DNA from: JACVRW01 sp963728155
GTDB lineage: Bacteria > Actinomycetota > Thermoleophilia > Solirubrobacterales > Thermoleophilaceae
DNA length: 64,000 nucleotides
Direction: 5' to 3'
NCBI GenBank assembly: GCA_963728155.1
Contig: CAVSJF010000006.1
Location: 310,001 to 374,000, forward strand
Under the pieces are notes generated by a model that was not told where the DNA came from, searched no databases, and saw nothing but the letters and a program-made list of their open reading frames with translations. Shown one piece after another: positions 8,413 to 17,117 of this stretch. How positions within the stretch are numbered: position 1 is the first letter of the stretch; each line of letters begins with the position of its first letter. Both the position numbers and the translations under genes were made by a program.

Positions 8413-9390
8413 TCATCGGGACCTCGCTTGCCAGTCGGGCAGCAGGTCCGGCACGGAGTTGCGGGTCAGGCGGCGGATCCGAGTCCCGTTCGCTCGCATC
8501 CGGTAGAGCTCGAAGTCCGGGCCCCCCCGCTCACGCTTGCCACGCTTCACGTGGCGGTCGCTGGTGAATGCGATCAGCCGCCCGTCGGGCGACCAGACCG
8601 GGTTGGTCTCGAGCGCACGCGTCCGGGTGAGGCGCCGAAGGCCCGTTCCGTCGGGCTTCATCACGGCGAGATCCGACTGGCCGCGGGAGGCGAGCTCGAA
8701 GACGATGCGACTGCCGTCCGGGGACCAGCTCGCGTTGAACACATCTCGCTTCGACGAGAACGGCGCCAGCGCCCTGAAGCCACTGCCGTCGGAGGAGACC
8801 GAGAACAGCCCCAGATCGAACGCGCCAGGCTCCTTGATCACCGGCTGGAAGGCGATGTAGGACACCGTGCCGTCGGCCGGTGAGACTTCGGGGTCCGTCT
8901 TCATCACCTGCTCGTCCGTCAGGCGCCGCTGATCGCTGCCGTCGGCGGCCATGGAATAGAGCTCACTCGGCGGCGGCGGGTCCTCGGGCGAGCTCGGCGG
9001 CGGGAAATCCTTGGTCGTGAAGTAGACGATCCTGCCGTCCGCCGTCCAGGTCGGTGCGGCTGAAGCCTTGCCCCAGCTCGTGAGGCGGCGCAGGTCGCCG
9101 CCCTTGGCGTCGGCCGTCCAGATCTCCTCCGGGATCGGTTCCTTGCCGCTGCGCGCGAAGGCGATGCGGCGGCCGTCGGGGGACCACTCCGCCTTGTCGT
9201 CGTACGCACGACCGCCGAGTAGCCGCTTCGCATTGCTGCCGTCCGCCCGGATCGTGAAGAGGTCCATCTGCTCCCCGGCGGGGCGCTGGAAGACCAGCTT
9301 GCCGTTGTCGCCGGGGAAGGTGGCGAAGGCCGGCGCCGCGCCTATCAGCGCGACGGGTACTGCCACCAGCGCGAGTGTCCTGCGGGTCAT
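8413..9390 (-). CDS. Secreted TolB-like beta-propeller (WD40-like PD40 repeats)
   Basis: This 325-residue protein has an N-terminal signal peptide (MTRRTLALVAVPVALIGAAPAFA). It has at least six PD40 repeats, each with a WSPDGRRIAF-like core, for example at residues 67, 200 and 245, together forming a TolB C-domain-type propeller. Such proteins act outside the membrane, usually as binding platforms; there is no catalytic motif. The ATG at 9390 has AAAGGAG upstream and overlaps the stop of the preceding small gene (ATGA). Both genes diverge from the SARP-receptor gene and may be its targets. Confidence 0.85.
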   Translation of the reverse strand: MTRRTLALVAVPVALIGAAPAFATFPGDNGKLVFQRPAGEQMDLFTIRADGSNAKRLLGGRAYDDKAEWSPDGRRIAFARSGKEPIPEEIWTADAKGGDLRRLTSWGKASAAPTWTADGRIVYFTTKDFPPPSSPEDPPPPSELYSMAADGSDQRRLTDEQVMKTDPEVSPADGTVSYIAFQPVIKEPGAFDLGLFSVSSDGSGFRALAPFSSKRDVFNASWSPDGSRIVFELASRGQSDLAVMKPDGTGLRRLTRTRALETNPVWSPDGRLIAFTSDRHVKRGKRERGGPDFELYRMRANGTRIRRLTRNSVPDLLPDWQARSR

Positions 9391-9791
9391 GGTGTGCTCC
9401 TTTCGGCGAGAAAGACCAGAGCGACCTCGCGGTCGCTGACCTGGCCCTCGCGATCGACTACGAAGGTTGAGGTGATCCGGCCCGCCGCTCCCTCGAGCGC
9501 GCCGGAGCCGGCGTGGATCTGGCGTACCGCGGTGCCCAGCTGCAGGGACGGGTCTGGCGCCGGCGTGAGATATCCGGCGAACAGCGTGCGGAAGAAGAGG
9601 GCGTCGCCGAACCCGAGCTCGATCCGCCCTTCCTCGCTGAAGCGATCGGCCCCGGGAAACGTCAACTGGGACACGAGCGAGGCGTCTCCGCCGTCGCACG
9701 CGGCCAGGCTGGCGTCGAGCAGACCGGGCCCGACCGCGGTAAGCGTCCCGCGAAGGTCCTGCACGAAGGTGACCCGTCTCACGCCGCTCAC
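9387..9791 (-). CDS. Small beta-rich protein of unknown function
   Basis: This is a 134-residue protein with no signal peptide or cofactor motif. The C-terminal stretch IHAGSGALEGAAGRITSTF resembles the closing strand of allene-oxide-cyclase-like or DUF3224-type barrels (GxGxxxGAxGxxT), but this is a weak likeness. It overlaps the TolB-like gene by 4 bases and is divergent from the SARP-receptor gene. Its GTG start lies 11 bases from the first of the 11-bp direct repeats, so those repeats cover its promoter region. Function cannot be assigned. Confidence 0.7.
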   Translation of the reverse strand: MSGVRRVTFVQDLRGTLTAVGPGLLDASLAACDGGDASLVSQLTFPGADRFSEEGRIELGFGDALFFRTLFAGYLTPAPDPSLQLGTAVRQIHAGSGALEGAAGRITSTFVVDREGQVSDREVALVFLAERSTP

Positions 9792-9802
9792 CCTGCGCGG
9801 CG

Positions 9803-9844
9803 TCCCTTTCAGAGCCCTGACATTGCCCTGACAGCGCGTTGACG
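9803..9844. promoter_or_regulatory. Four 11-bp-phased direct repeats, candidate SARP operator
   Basis: GCCCTGACA occurs twice, at 9814-9822 and 9825-9833, with a period of exactly 11 bases. Two weaker copies keep the same period: TCCCTTTCA at 9803 (6/9) and GCGTTGACG at 9836 (6/9). SARP and other OmpR-type regulators are known to bind direct repeats at one-helical-turn spacing. The array sits between the SARP-receptor gene and the divergent small-protein/TolB-like operon. Confidence 0.65.
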
Positions 9845-9883
9845 CCGCTTCCCGCCCGGCTGCGCGCCAGGTAGGTTCGTCTC

Positions 9884-12800
9884 CTGGACGCGCGCCTGGA
9901 ATTCGGGATTCTCGGCCCGCTGGAAGTGCGGCGGGGCGACAACCCTCTGCGCCTGGGAGGGGCGAAGCAGAGGGCTCTGCTTGCCCTGCTCCTGTTGAAC
10001 TCGCGGGAGGTCGTGTCGAGCGACCGGCTCATCGAGGAGCTCTGGGGCGAGTCGCCGCCGGCGGACGCCCAGACCGCGCTGCAGGCGCATGTATCCCGCT
10101 TACGCAAGCTGCTCGAGCCCGACCACAGCGGCGAGCCGGAGCTGCTCGTCACGCGCACCCCGGGCTATGTGCTCCTGATCGAGGACGACCAGCTCGACCT
10201 GCGCCGCTTCGAGGCGCTGGTTGCCGAAGGCCGGCGACTGCTGGAGCACGGTGAAACCGAACGGGCAGCCGAACCGGTGCGCGAGGGGCTCGGCCTGTGG
10301 CGAGGCAGGCCGCTCGCCGACCTCGAGAACGAGCCCTTCGCCGCGCTCGTGTCCCGTGAGCTAGACGATGCCTGGCTTGGGGCGCTCGAGACGCGAGTGG
10401 AGATCGACCTTGCGCTCGGGCGTCACACCGAGCTCGTGCCCGAGCTCGACACGCTGGTGCGGCGCCACCCGCTCCGCGAGCGGCTGCGCGCGCAACTCAT
10501 GCTGGCGCTGTATCGCTCCGGGCGCCAGGCCGAAGCGCTGGACAGATACGACGACGGCCGGCGGGTGCTTGGCGAGGAGCTGGGGCTCGAGCCGGGCAAC
10601 CGCCTTCGAGAGCTGCAGGCGCGCATTCTCGCGCAGGATCCCGGGCTCGACTTTTTCCGAACTCCGGCCCGGCCGCCGCCGTCGAGGCGAGCCTCGAATC
10701 GGACCGCTGGTGGGTCGCCGCCGGCGCAGTGGCGATCGCGGCGGCGGCCGCCGCCATCTTCGTGTTCAGCGGGGACGACGGCCCGGCCGGCGGCGAGGAG
10801 CGCGGCGGGTCCGTCGTCCTCGTCGATCCGGGCACGGGGAAGGTCGAGCGCAGCATCGGGGTCGGAGCCGCCCCGGGGGCCGTCTCGGCCGGCGAGGGGG
10901 CGGTATGGGTCCTCGACGTCGACGGCCAGACGATCTCTCGCGTGGACCCTCGCTCCCGGACGGCGGACACGTTCGGAATCGGACTGACGCCCACCGATCT
11001 GGCAACCGGAGCAGGCGCCGTGTGGGTGGCCGGCGGCGCGCCGGCCCGCGGAACCCAGAACACGGGACCGGTCGGCAGCACGCTCGCACGGGTGGCCGCC
11101 GACAGCCGGACGGTGCGCGCCCGGATCCCTCTTCCGCGAACCGGCGGCGCGGTAACCGAGCTGACCGAGGACCACGTCGCGGTCGAGAGCGATGCGGTCT
11201 GGGCAATCGCCCCGAACTTCGCCGTCGTCCACATCGACCCGCGCACGAACCGGATCGTCGCGACGATCCGCGGACTGCAGGCCCGGGCGATCGCCGCCGG
11301 TGACGCGGGGGTGTGGGTTCTCGGCGTCGACGGCACGATCGCCCGGATCGACCGGGAGACCAACCGGATTGAGCTGCGCGACCGCGTGCGCGCCTCGACG
11401 GTTGCGTCATTGGCCGTGGGCGGGGGCGCCGCCTGGGTGAGCGCTCCCGGCGACGGCACCGTCTGGCGCGTCCAGCCCGGGCCCCGGCTCGTGATGCGAA
11501 CCATCGACGTCGGATCGGGGGTCGGCGACCTCTCCTTCGGGGCCGGGTCGCTCTGGGCGGTCAACCCGCTGCGCGGAACGCTCACTCGCATAGACCCCGC
11601 GCGGAACAGCGTGACCCGCACGATCCGGCTCGGCGGCGAACCCCGGGCGGTTGACGCAGGCTCCGGGAGCGTCTGGGTGGCGGTCGGCGGCGACATTCGC
11701 GAGCAAGGCGCCGCCCGGCCCGCGGGTCAGCCCGTGCACGGCGGCTGCGAGCCCACCTTCTATCGCGGCGAGGGGCAGCCGGAGCGGCTGATCGTCACCG
11801 ACCTGCCCCTGCAGGGCGGCGTGCGGCTCTCGGCGCAGCAGATGGCTCAGGCCGCCGCCTTCGTGCTGGCCCAGCGAGGGTTCCGCGCCGGCAGGCTCGG
11901 CGTGGGCATTCAATCGTGCGACGACTCGGTGGCGCGCACGGGACTGTTCGATCCCGTCAAGTGCGCCGCCAACGCCCGTGCCTACGCACGCGACCGCCGG
12001 GTGATCGGAGTGGTCGGCACGCTCAACTCGCCGTGCACCGTCGCCGCGCTCCCGGCGCTCGCCGAGGCAAGGGGCGGGCCGCTCGCGATGGTGTCACCGG
12101 TGAACTCCTACCCGGGGCTCACGCGACCGGCCCCCGGCGCGCCCATCGGCGAGCTCGAATCGCTCTACCCAGGCGGGGTACGGCATTTCGCGCGCGTCTA
12201 TCCGGCCGACGACCACCAGGCGGTGGCGCTCGCAGCTCTCGCCGGCGATCTGGGCGCGCGGCGGCTCGCGGTCCTGGACGACGGCGACATCCCCTACGGC
12301 CGCCTGCTTGCCGACCGCTTTGCCCGCAGCGCCCGCGCCCGTGGCATGGAGGTCACGGAGCGCCGCAGCTGGGATCCCGGCGCGACGAGCTACCGCCGCC
12401 TGGCCGCCGGCGTGGCGCGCTCGCGGCCCGATGCCGTCTTCTTGGGCGGGATCCTCGACTCGGGCGGCGCGGCCGTACTGCGAGCACTGCGGCTTGCGCT
12501 CGGCCCGGAGCCCGCGATCCTGCTCACGGACGGCTTCACCCCCACGTCCCTCCTGCTGCGCCAGGCCGGCCGTGCCGCCGACGGCGCCTACCTGAGCATC
12601 AGCGGCCTCATCAACGAAAGCCTTCCGGCGCGCGGCCGGCGGTTCGCCGCGAACTTCGGCGCCGGCCTTCCGGGAGTGGAGATCGAGCCTAGCGCCATCT
12701 ACACGGCCGAGGCGACTCAGGTGCTCATCGACGCGATCGCGCGATCCGATGGCTCCCGCGCGGGGGTGCTCGACGCGCTGTTTCGCACCTCGCTCCGCCG

Positions 12801-12948
12801 TGGCCTCACGGGCAGTGTTCGCTTCGACGACAGAGGCGACATCGTCGCACCGCCCATAACGATCCTGCGCATCGGCCGAGATGAGAATCAGCTCCCGAGC
12901 TTCCCGGGGGCACGACTCGCACGACTGGTGCGGACACCCGCGGACTGA
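9884..12948 (+). CDS. SARP-type regulator fused through a membrane helix to a beta-propeller and a type I periplasmic-binding domain (frameshifted)
   Basis: Residues 1-95 form an OmpR-like winged helix (LEFGILGPLEVRRG to SRLRKLLEP). Residues 100-250 are the bacterial transcriptional activator (BTAD) domain. A hydrophobic helix follows (WWVAAGAVAIAAAAAAIFVF). About 280 residues of VWVxxxxGxxxxIDPRT-like repeats suggest a 6-7-bladed propeller. The last 390 residues look like a Leu/Ile/Val-type receptor (GVVGTLNSPCTVAALP, LAVLDDGDIPYG). The halves lie in different frames: one missing base in the T5 run at 10651-10655 separates them. Restored, the protein has about 1021 residues. A TAGGTT hexamer lies 6 bases before a CTG at 9884. 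That CTG restores the conserved N-terminal strand, which the next usual start, GTG 9926, would cut off. Confidence 0.75.
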
Positions 12949-12990
12949 GCGTTATCTCCCAGTGACGCGGGGCTGCGTAGCGTCGCCTCC

Positions 12991-14154
12991 GTGAGCCGCC
13001 AGTCCCTGTGGATCGATCGTGAGAACGGGCGCGACCCCGACGCGGGACCGTTCTCCGCGGCGCGCTGGCGCCGGCAGGCGCTCGAGGCGGAGGTTCCCGG
13101 CGGCCCGGGGGAGGACGATGGGCCCGAGACCCCGCCGCAGGCGCCGCGCCGGCGCCGGCTGCTGCCCGTGGCGGCGTTCGTCGTCGCGCTCGTGGCGCTC
13201 GCCGTGTCGGCCGGCGCCCTCCTCTTCGACGGCAGCTCGTCGGGCGATCCCGCACCCCTGGCTGCCGCGGGCGGCCGCCTCGCCCCCACCCAGATCGGGC
13301 GCGTCTACGACGCCGCCGGGCCGGGCGTGGTGCTGGTCCGGGTGGGCTCGGGCTCGGGCACGGGCTTCGTGGTCCGCAACGACGGGACGCTGGTGACCAA
13401 CGCGCACGTCGTGGGCGATGCCCAGACCGCCCAGGTGCGCTTCGCCGACAAGGGCGAGTTCATCGACGCCGAGGTGCTGGGCACCGACGAGTCGTCGGAC
13501 CTCGCCGTCCTGCGTGTGGACCCGGGCAGCGTTGATCGGCTCGATCCCCTGACACTGGCTGATTCGAGCAAGGTCGACGTTGGCGACGCCGTGGTGGCGA
13601 TCGGTCATCCGTTCGGCCTCGAGCGCACCACCACGTCCGGCATCGTGTCGGGCCTCGGGCGCGAGATCCAAGCCCCCGACGGCTTCCAGATCGACAAGGT
13701 CATCCAGACCGACGCCGCCATCAACCCCGGCAACTCGGGCGGTCCGCTGCTCGACGCGCGCGGGCGCGTGGTGGGCGTGAACTCGCAGATCGCCACCGGG
13801 GGAAGCGGGAACGGAAACGTCGGGGTGGGCTTCGCCGTGCCCTCGAACACCGTCCGCGAGGTACTGCCGGCGCTCAGCCGCGGCGAGACCATCAAGCGGC
13901 CCTATCTCGGCGTGACCACGTCGGCGCACCCGGGCGGCGCGGAGATCCAGGCGGTCAAGCCGGGAAGCCCGGCCGAGGATGCCGGGCTCGAGGCCGGCGA
14001 CGTGATCACCCGCGTGGACGGGAACCCGGTCCGCGACCCCGACGACGTGGCCGAGGCCGTGGCGGACCTCAAGCCCGGCGACCGGGTGGGAGTGGAGGTC
14101 ACGGAGGGCGGCCAGGAGCGCACGGTGAACGTCGAGCTGGGCACGCGCCCGTGA
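12991..14154 (+). CDS. HtrA/DegP-type membrane-anchored serine protease with PDZ domain
   Basis: This 387-residue protein has a cytoplasmic basic N-terminus and one membrane helix (LLPVAAFVVALVALAVSAGALLF, about residues 54-76). A trypsin-like protease domain follows with the triad His in TNAHVVG, Asp in SSDLAVLRVD and Ser in NPGNSGGPLL. A C-terminal PDZ domain follows (PYLGVTTS to the end). It faces the cell exterior and would degrade or refold damaged envelope proteins. TAGCGT ends 7 bases before the GTG start, indicating a leaderless mRNA. The VWA gene downstream overlaps its stop (GTGA). Confidence 0.93.
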   Translation: MSRQSLWIDRENGRDPDAGPFSAARWRRQALEAEVPGGPGEDDGPETPPQAPRRRRLLPVAAFVVALVALAVSAGALLFDGSSSGDPAPLAAAGGRLAPTQIGRVYDAAGPGVVLVRVGSGSGTGFVVRNDGTLVTNAHVVGDAQTAQVRFADKGEFIDAEVLGTDESSDLAVLRVDPGSVDRLDPLTLADSSKVDVGDAVVAIGHPFGLERTTTSGIVSGLGREIQAPDGFQIDKVIQTDAAINPGNSGGPLLDARGRVVGVNSQIATGGSGNGNVGVGFAVPSNTVREVLPALSRGETIKRPYLGVTTSAHPGGAEIQAVKPGSPAEDAGLEAGDVITRVDGNPVRDPDDVAEAVADLKPGDRVGVEVTEGGQERTVNVELGTRP

Positions 14155-15110
14155 GCTTTCAGGCGCCGCTGTTCCTGCTGGCGCTGGTGCTGGTTCCGGT
14201 GGCGGCGCTCATCTACGTGCTGGCCGACCGCCGCCGCAAGGCCAAGGCCGGACGCTTCGCCTCACCCGCCCTGATGGCGTCGGTGGCGCCGCTTCGGCCC
14301 GGCGCCCGCCGCCACCTCCCGCTGATCCTCTACGCGGCCGCGCTGGCCGCCGTCGCCGTGGCGCTGGCCCGGCCGGAGACCACGGTGGCGGTGAACGAGG
14401 AGCGTGCCGCAGTGATCCTGGCCACCGACACCTCCGGTTCGATGGAGTCGCGCGACGTGCCGCCCTCGCGCATGACCGCGGTCCGCCGCGCGGCCCGCCA
14501 ACTGCTCGACGACGCGCCCGACGAGCTGCGGGTGGGAGCGGTGGCCTTCAATCACTCTGTGCGCTCGATAGTGCCGCCGCGGGCCGATCGCAGCGACGTG
14601 CGCGCACTGGTGGACGGGCTGCGCCCGCGGGGAGGAACGGCCACCGGCGAGGGGTTGGCCGCCGCGCTGGGCCTGCTCAACCGCCAAAGCGTGCGCGACG
14701 GGAAGCGGCCTCCCGCCGCCGTGATCCTGCTCTCCGACGGCGCCTCAACCCACGGCCGCGACCCCATCGAGGTCGCGCGCGAGGCGGCGAAGGCGCGCAT
14801 CCCGGTCTACACAGTCGCGCTCGGCACCGACTCCGGCACCATCCAGGTCAAGCGGCCCGACGGCACCACCGTCACGCGCTCGGTTCCGCCCGACCGCGAG
14901 GCCATGCGGCGCATAGCCACGATCAGCGGCGCGCGCAGCTTCTCGGCCGACGAGGGCGACCAGCTCGGCGAGGTCTACGACCGGCTCGGCTCCCAGGTGG
15001 CCACCCGCGAGGAGCAGCGCGAGGTCACCGCCCCCTTCGTCGCGGGAGCCGGCCTGCTGCTGCTCACCGGCGGCGCGATGTCGCTGCGCTGGTTTGGCCG
15101 TTTGCCCTGA
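14151..15110 (+). CDS. Membrane VWA-domain (BatA-like) protein, copy 1
   Basis: This 319-residue protein has two N-terminal membrane helices (PLFLLALVLVPVAALIYVLA and LPLILYAAALAAVAVALARP). A von Willebrand A domain with an intact MIDAS (DTSGSMES near residue 94) follows, then a C-terminal helix (FVAGAGLLLLTGGAMSLRWF). BatA-like proteins usually partner with MoxR ATPases and DUF58 proteins in envelope stress or metal-enzyme maturation. This copy is coupled to the HtrA protease by a GTGA overlap. It is clearly paralogous to the VWA gene at 19024, matching it along the whole length. Confidence 0.9.
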   Translation: MSFQAPLFLLALVLVPVAALIYVLADRRRKAKAGRFASPALMASVAPLRPGARRHLPLILYAAALAAVAVALARPETTVAVNEERAAVILATDTSGSMESRDVPPSRMTAVRRAARQLLDDAPDELRVGAVAFNHSVRSIVPPRADRSDVRALVDGLRPRGGTATGEGLAAALGLLNRQSVRDGKRPPAAVILLSDGASTHGRDPIEVAREAAKARIPVYTVALGTDSGTIQVKRPDGTTVTRSVPPDREAMRRIATISGARSFSADEGDQLGEVYDRLGSQVATREEQREVTAPFVAGAGLLLLTGGAMSLRWFGRLP

Positions 15111-15127
15111 TCCCTAACCTGTCCAGC

Positions 15128-15349
15128 ATGAAGCGTCTGGGCATCGTGGCGGCGGCGGTTACGGGGGTGGCCCTGTTCGGCACCGGGCTGAGCGGCGTGG
15201 CCAACGTGGACGAGCGCCTCTCCGACGCCGCCGATCGGCCCGCTACGCCGGTTCACATCGACGTCAGGCAGGAGACTCGAACGCCGGGCGATTGCCCGTG
15301 GCGGGAGCGTCGCGAAGAGGCTCCGCGGCCCGACGAGCTTCGCCTGTAG
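15128..15349 (+). CDS. Small exported or membrane-anchored protein, unknown
   Basis: This 73-residue protein has a hydrophobic N-terminal segment (MKRLGIVAAAVTGVALFGTG) that fits a signal peptide or anchor, followed by a short charged tail with one Cys (TPGDCPW). I accept it because TAACCT lies 7 bases before the ATG, the same leaderless promoter layout as its neighbours, and the N-terminus is signal-like. The last 86 bases overlap the 3' end of the histidine kinase on the other strand, and the C-terminus may be wrong if an indel is present. No function is suggested. Confidence 0.5.
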   Translation: MKRLGIVAAAVTGVALFGTGLSGVANVDERLSDAADRPATPVHIDVRQETRTPGDCPWRERREEAPRPDELRL

Positions 15350-16394
15350 GCAGGCGCACCGACGCAACCAGCCCACCCCCTGCGCGCGGCTCGATGGACA
15401 GCGAGCCGCCGTGGGCCCGGCTGACCGCGCTGACGATCGAGAGCCCGAGCCCGGCGCCGCGAGCGTCCGCCTCGCGGCCGAGACGCTCGAAGGGCTCGGT
15501 CAGGCGCGCGGCCTCCTCCGCGGCCACGGGCGGTCCGCTGTTCTCGACCCGTAGCTCGACGGTCCCGCTCCCGGGCCGGGTGCTGACTTCGACGAACCCG
15601 CCGGGGCGGTTGTAGCGAATGCCGTTCTCGATCAGGTTGGCGGCCACGCGCTCGAGCAGGGCGGCGTCGCCCTCGGTCTCGGCGGGATCGAGCCGGGCGC
15701 TGAGGCGAACCCCCTCGCGCTCGGCACCGGGTTGCGCGTCCTCGAGGGCGGACCGGACCGCGGCGTCGAGGTCCACGCGCCGGCGGTTGAGCAGGTCGGG
15801 CTGGCTGCGGGCCAGGATGAGCAGCCCGGCCAGCAGCGCCTCGGTGCGCCGACTGGCGTCGACCACCGCTTCGGCCATGCCGAGCAGCTCGTCGACGTCG
15901 GGCTCGGGGTTGGCCAGCGCCACCTCGGCCTCGGCCCTGATCACCGTGAGGGGACTGCGCAGCTCGTGGCTCGCGTTGGCCACGAAGCGCTGCTGGCTTT
16001 CAAATGAGCCCTCCAGACGGTCGAGCATCGAGTTGAGCGTCTCGCCCAGCTCGCGCAGCTCGTCGTCGGCGCCGGCCACCGGAATGCGCTCGGCGAGGCT
16101 CTCGTCGGAAACGCGCCGGGCCGTGGCGGTGATGCGCTTGAGCGGGGCGAGCACCCTCCCCGCCACCGTCCACCCGATCACCGCGGCGAGCAGCAGCACG
16201 CCGGTGAACGCGAGCCCGTATTGGAGAGCCACGTCGCGAAACGCATCGCCGGCCAGCGTGTCGGGGAGCGTGCGGTCGAAGCTGCGGCCGAGCAGCCACA
16301 GGCTCACGAGCAGGAGAACGCCGGTCGAGACGCCGACCAGCAGGGCATAGAGCGCGGTGAGCCGGGCCCGGACCGTGAGGCGGGGAAAGTTCAC
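15264..16394 (-). CDS. Two-component sensor histidine kinase
   Basis: This 376-residue protein has two membrane helices (LTALYALLVGVSTGVLLLVSLWLL and YGLAFTGVLLLAAVIGWTVAGRV) around a short outside loop. A HAMP segment, HisKA with phospho-acceptor NASHELRSPLTVIRAE, and a HATPase domain (NLIENGIRYN N-box; GAGLGLSIVSA G2 box) follow. The small periplasmic loop (about 30 residues) suggests it senses a membrane or intramembrane cue. The GTG start overlaps the regulator's stop (GTGTGA), confirming the pair. It lies between two VWA/MoxR gene sets and may control them, but no binding site was identified. Confidence 0.9.
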   Translation of the reverse strand: MNFPRLTVRARLTALYALLVGVSTGVLLLVSLWLLGRSFDRTLPDTLAGDAFRDVALQYGLAFTGVLLLAAVIGWTVAGRVLAPLKRITATARRVSDESLAERIPVAGADDELRELGETLNSMLDRLEGSFESQQRFVANASHELRSPLTVIRAEAEVALANPEPDVDELLGMAEAVVDASRRTEALLAGLLILARSQPDLLNRRRVDLDAAVRSALEDAQPGAEREGVRLSARLDPAETEGDAALLERVAANLIENGIRYNRPGGFVEVSTRPGSGTVELRVENSGPPVAAEEAARLTEPFERLGREADARGAGLGLSIVSAVSRAHGGSLSIEPRAGGGLVASVRLPTGEARRAAEPLRDAPATGNRPAFESPA

Positions 16395-17069
16395 ACCCGG
16401 TAGCCGGCGCCCTTGACGGTGTGCACCACAGCCGGCTCGCCCAGCTTGCGGCGCAGGCGCAGGATGGACATCCGCACCGAGTTGGTCCAGGGGTCGGCGT
16501 TTTCGTCCCACACCCGCTGCACGAAGCTCGTCGTTGGACACCACCGCGCCCTCCGCCGACATCAGGGCCTCCAGCACGGCGAACTCCTTGGGTGTCAGGT
16601 CCAGGTTGCGCCCCGCGCGCGCCGCGGTGCGCCGTGCGGGGTCGAGCTCGACGTCGCCGGTGCGCAGGGTCGCCGGCCGGGCCGACCCGCCCCGGCGCTC
16701 GAGCGCCCGCAGCCGCGCCACGAGCTCGGCGAAGGCAAACGGCTTGGACATGTAATCGTCGGCGCCGAGCGACAGGCCGTAGACGAGATCGTCCGTTCGA
16801 GCCGCGGCGGTGAGCATCAGCACGCGGCTGTCCGGCTCCTCGTCGCGCAGGGTGCGACAGACCTCGTCTCCGTGCAGCTCGGGCAGGTCGCGGTCGAGCA
16901 CGACGACGTCGTAGGGGTTCAGCCGCGCCTTGTAGAGCGCGGCGGCGCCGTCGTAGGCCACATCGACCGCAATGCCCTCGCGGCGCAGGCCGCGGGCCAG
17001 GGCGTCGGCGACCCGGCGTTCGTCCTCAGCAAGCAAAACGCGCACCGGATTCAGGGTAGTGAGCGCCAC
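16391..17069 (-). CDS. OmpR-type response regulator (frameshifted)
   Basis: The N-terminal receiver is complete: LLAEDERRV acidic pair, VVLDRDLPELHG phospho-Asp, LTAAART and KPFAFAEL with the conserved Lys. The winged-helix effector begins DLTPKEFAVLEALM. At about 16520-16527 the frame shifts. Downstream, a different frame gives the expected RVWDENADPWTNSVRMSILRLRRKLG and VKGAGYRV ending at 16391, right at the kinase start. The intact product would be about 226 residues. The GTG start at 17069 has GGAGG 5 bases upstream. The shift may be an assembly error or a real lesion that removes DNA binding. Confidence 0.82.
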
Positions 17070-17117
17070 CTGGCCTCCGTTATCCGCCGGTGACAGGCGC
17101 CTTCGTAGTTTGGCCGC

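Noticed and set aside
10640..10670. Programmed -1 frameshifting at the T5 run as the favoured explanation
   Set aside because: The heptamer C TTT TTC lacks the usual X XXY YYZ form and no clear downstream pseudoknot was seen. Other indels in the window make an assembly error simpler, though it remains open.
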